NCBI GenBank assembly: GCA_002378975.1
Contig: DFST01000015.1
Span: forward strand, 1 to 5,877
Length of the DNA stretch: 5,877 nucleotides
Direction of reading: 5' to 3'
DNA from: Chitinophagaceae bacterium UBA3430
GTDB taxonomy: Bacteria > Bacteroidota > Bacteroidia > Chitinophagales > Chitinophagaceae
Shown here: positions 4,243 through 5,877 of the stretch, one piece after another
How positions within the stretch are numbered: position 1 is the first letter of the stretch
Layout of the letters: every line of letters starts with the position of its first letter
Notes under the pieces: generated by a model
What the model was told of the DNA's origin: nothing
Databases searched by the model: none
The model's input: only the letters and a program-made list of their open reading frames with translations
Program-made: the position numbers and the translations under genes

Positions 4243-5877
4243 TTACTTGACGGTAATCTTGGCCATTTTGAATTTGGTGCGTGCCAGTGCTCGGATCCGC
4301 CAGGAAGGCAGAAACACCTCATTCTTGACGACCATGGCATGCCGGGGCATCAGGATCGTCTCCTCGTCGTTTGTGGAGATGGTACGACGGGTCATTTTAC
4401 CGGTCGGGATGTCGATGGAAATGCCCCAGGTATTGCTGTTCTTGCGGAAATTGTAGATGCGCTTGATCTTGTCGCCATAACCGGCAATGGTGTTGTTCTT
4501 GCTGTGGTCATTGAAGATCAGAATCATCTTGTTGTTGTGGATCAAGCTCGCGTAAGAGGAATAATAAGGCATGCCGCCCCCTTTGGCGAAGAATCCACTG
4601 TAATCGGTATAGAAACGGATGCCGCCCCCGTAACCGGAATTCGAGGTACGGACCTCCTCCAATTGATTCTTTGGAATGTCGTTGATCCACTTGATTTTCC
4701 CTTGGTCATCGGTATTTACTACCAGAATATCCTTGTTTTCGAACCGATGCACATGATACGTGGTGGTGCGCCAGGTTTTGGTGCTCGGGTTGTACTCGGA
4801 GGTGGTGTAGGAGTAGTAGGTGTACTTGGAGATCTCAGCCGTGATGAGATAACTGTTGTCGGCCGGATTGTAATCGACCGATTTAATGATGTAGGTGTTT
4901 GGAAATTCATTGTCTTCGTCATCGTCTTTGGCCTTCTTGGAAGACCTTTTATTGTCGCGGATCTCATCATCCTCATCGGCCGCGTCTTCGGTATAATTTG
5001 CACCCAGCATCGTCGCATCGAACGGCTTGAATGAAACCATATCCAATACACCGGCTTCCGTATTGAGCTTACTCAGAAAGAATCCGCTGAGGTCTTCCTT
5101 CTTGGAGTTGTTGCTGTAAAAACCAGTCAGCAACAGGTCGCCATTCTTAAGTTCCATTAGCTTTCCACCAATGGTGTATTTGTCGGCCGTCTCCACGGGC
5201 ACATCGCGTTCCTTCTTTCCTTTGGCGCTGTATACCGACATGGTGTAATTCCTGAATACAAGCTTGGTTCGCTTGCGTTTTCCCACCGGTACTTCATCAA
5301 ACGCTTTTCCCAGGATCACGATCTTGTTGTTGGACGTCAGCTTCACATCCTCGAGGTTGTACGTATTCTTGGGATATTGAAGGTCAATGCCTGCCTGTTG
5401 CTTGATCTTGAGGTTCTTGTCGAGCAATATCACATCCAAGTTGTTGCGATCGCTGGCGGAGATGTCGGTTACCAATAAAAAATACTGCCCGTTCAGGGCC
5501 GGTTGAACTTTCAATTCATAATCATCGCGTTTATTCTCCAAGGTGTAGCTGCCAATCTCCTGCAAATCACCCGTCAGATCACCGCTGTTCTTGTCGACCT
5601 TCGCCGCAAAGACTTTAAAGGCCCGTTCTTTTTTTACATAATCTGTTGCGAATAGATAAAGATCGGTTCCCAGTGGCTGAAAGCTGTGAAACTCCAGTCC
5701 CTTGAGTTCTTTTTTGTACTCCTTCTCATAGACCTCCTCAAAATTTCGATCGAATTTGATGAGTTTATACGCCGTTCCATAGGTAGCGCCGATCACGAAA
5801 TAACTCTTCATGCGCAAACTGCCCTCCGCGAAATATACCCCGGTATTGTCGGCGGTTACGATGTCCATATCCGTCGT
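4243..5877 (-). CDS. Uncharacterised protein, possibly beta-propeller-like, N-terminus outside window
   Basis: I do not recognise the family. The frame is open through the right edge (codons for T-T-D precede the Met at 5868), and that Met is not followed by a signal peptide or other N-terminal feature, so the true start is probably beyond 5877. Numbering from that Met gives 541 residues. The chain is mostly alternating short beta-strand-like blocks of the type 'hydrophobic strand, G/N/D turn, hydrophobic strand' (YFVIGATYGTAYKLIKFD, YFLLVTDIS, KIVILGKAF, DLLLTGFYS, SYLITAEIS, KMILIFNDHS), which suggests a beta-propeller or similar all-beta repeat fold; this is inference. Residues 292-320 form a highly charged, probably disordered insert (DEDDE, then KRSSKKAK, then DDDEDNE). 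Residues 348-376 are rich in Tyr and Thr. It has no transmembrane helix and no recognisable sorting domain at the C-terminus. It lies 79 nt upstream of the kinase gene on the same strand and may be exported, but this cannot be judged without the N-terminus. Confidence 0.85.
   Translation of the reverse strand, partial: TTDMDIVTADNTGVYFAEGSLRMKSYFVIGATYGTAYKLIKFDRNFEEVYEKEYKKELKGLEFHSFQPLGTDLYLFATDYVKKERAFKVFAAKVDKNSGDLTGDLQEIGSYTLENKRDDYELKVQPALNGQYFLLVTDISASDRNNLDVILLDKNLKIKQQAGIDLQYPKNTYNLEDVKLTSNNKIVILGKAFDEVPVGKRKRTKLVFRNYTMSVYSAKGKKERDVPVETADKYTIGGKLMELKNGDLLLTGFYSNNSKKEDLSGFFLSKLNTEAGVLDMVSFKPFDATMLGANYTEDAADEDDEIRDNKRSSKKAKDDDEDNEFPNTYIIKSVDYNPADNSYLITAEISKYTYYSYTTSEYNPSTKTWRTTTYHVHRFENKDILVVNTDDQGKIKWINDIPKNQLEEVRTSNSGYGGGIRFYTDYSGFFAKGGGMPYYSSYASLIHNNKMILIFNDHSKNNTIAGYGDKIKRIYNFRKNSNTWGISIDIPTGKMTRRTISTNDEETILMPRHAMVVKNEVFLPSWRIRALARTKFKMAKITVK

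Noticed and set aside
4339..5034. Plus-strand open frame of 231 codons opposite the large uncharacterised gene
   Set aside because: It is wholly antisense to a longer frame with normal protein-like composition. Its translation is rich in V, I, G and D with no recognisable motif, typical of a shadow frame.
4719..5051. Minus-strand 110-codon frame rich in R, S, T and P within the large gene
   Set aside because: It is an out-of-frame reading of the charged and Tyr/Thr-rich part of the large gene; its biased composition comes from that repetitive coding sequence.

Overview
The window looks like a chromosomal stretch of a member of Bacteroidota, probably near Chitinophagaceae. The reasons are the protein sequences (MraZ and a long-form QueA of the kind I associate with this phylum), the near absence of Shine-Dalgarno sequences at starts, and promoter-like matches to the Bacteroidota TTTG / TAnnTTTG pattern. 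This placement comes from remembered family resemblance, not from a search. I see no mobile element, CRISPR array, tRNA or rRNA.

Layout. Positions 1-1341 (minus strand) hold the beginning of a division and cell-wall (dcw) cluster: mraZ (874-1341), then rsmH/mraW (868 down to 1), separated by 5 nt. The last few residues of rsmH lie beyond base 1, where ftsL, ftsI and mur genes would be expected. Positions 1342-1603 form a divergent intergenic region with unusual density. Next to mraZ is a 10-bp-periodic array of AAAGTG[G/T]-like repeats that fits the known MraZ operator and overlaps a plausible promoter. Nearer queA is an exact 11-bp tandem repeat carrying one perfect and one near-perfect DnaA box, with a third near-box further left. 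queA (plus strand, 1604-2824) encodes a 406-residue tRNA-queuosine enzyme, longer than the classic form. It converges, with only 7 nt between stop codons, on a minus-strand sensor histidine kinase gene (2832-4163, GTG start). Upstream of the kinase, on the same strand, lies a large uncharacterised gene (4243-5877) whose N-terminus is outside the window.

How the genes work together. MraZ is a transcription regulator that in other bacteria represses its own operon, and RsmH methylates 16S rRNA, so the left part is the regulated head of the dcw operon. queA has a separate tRNA-modification job and shares only the divergent control region. The kinase has no response regulator beside it in the window, so its partner and signal are unknown. 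The large gene upstream could be co-transcribed with it, although a possible kinase promoter lies in the 79-nt gap. No undescribed system is evident. The strongest non-gene signal is the double regulatory architecture (MraZ-type repeats plus DnaA boxes) between mraZ and queA.
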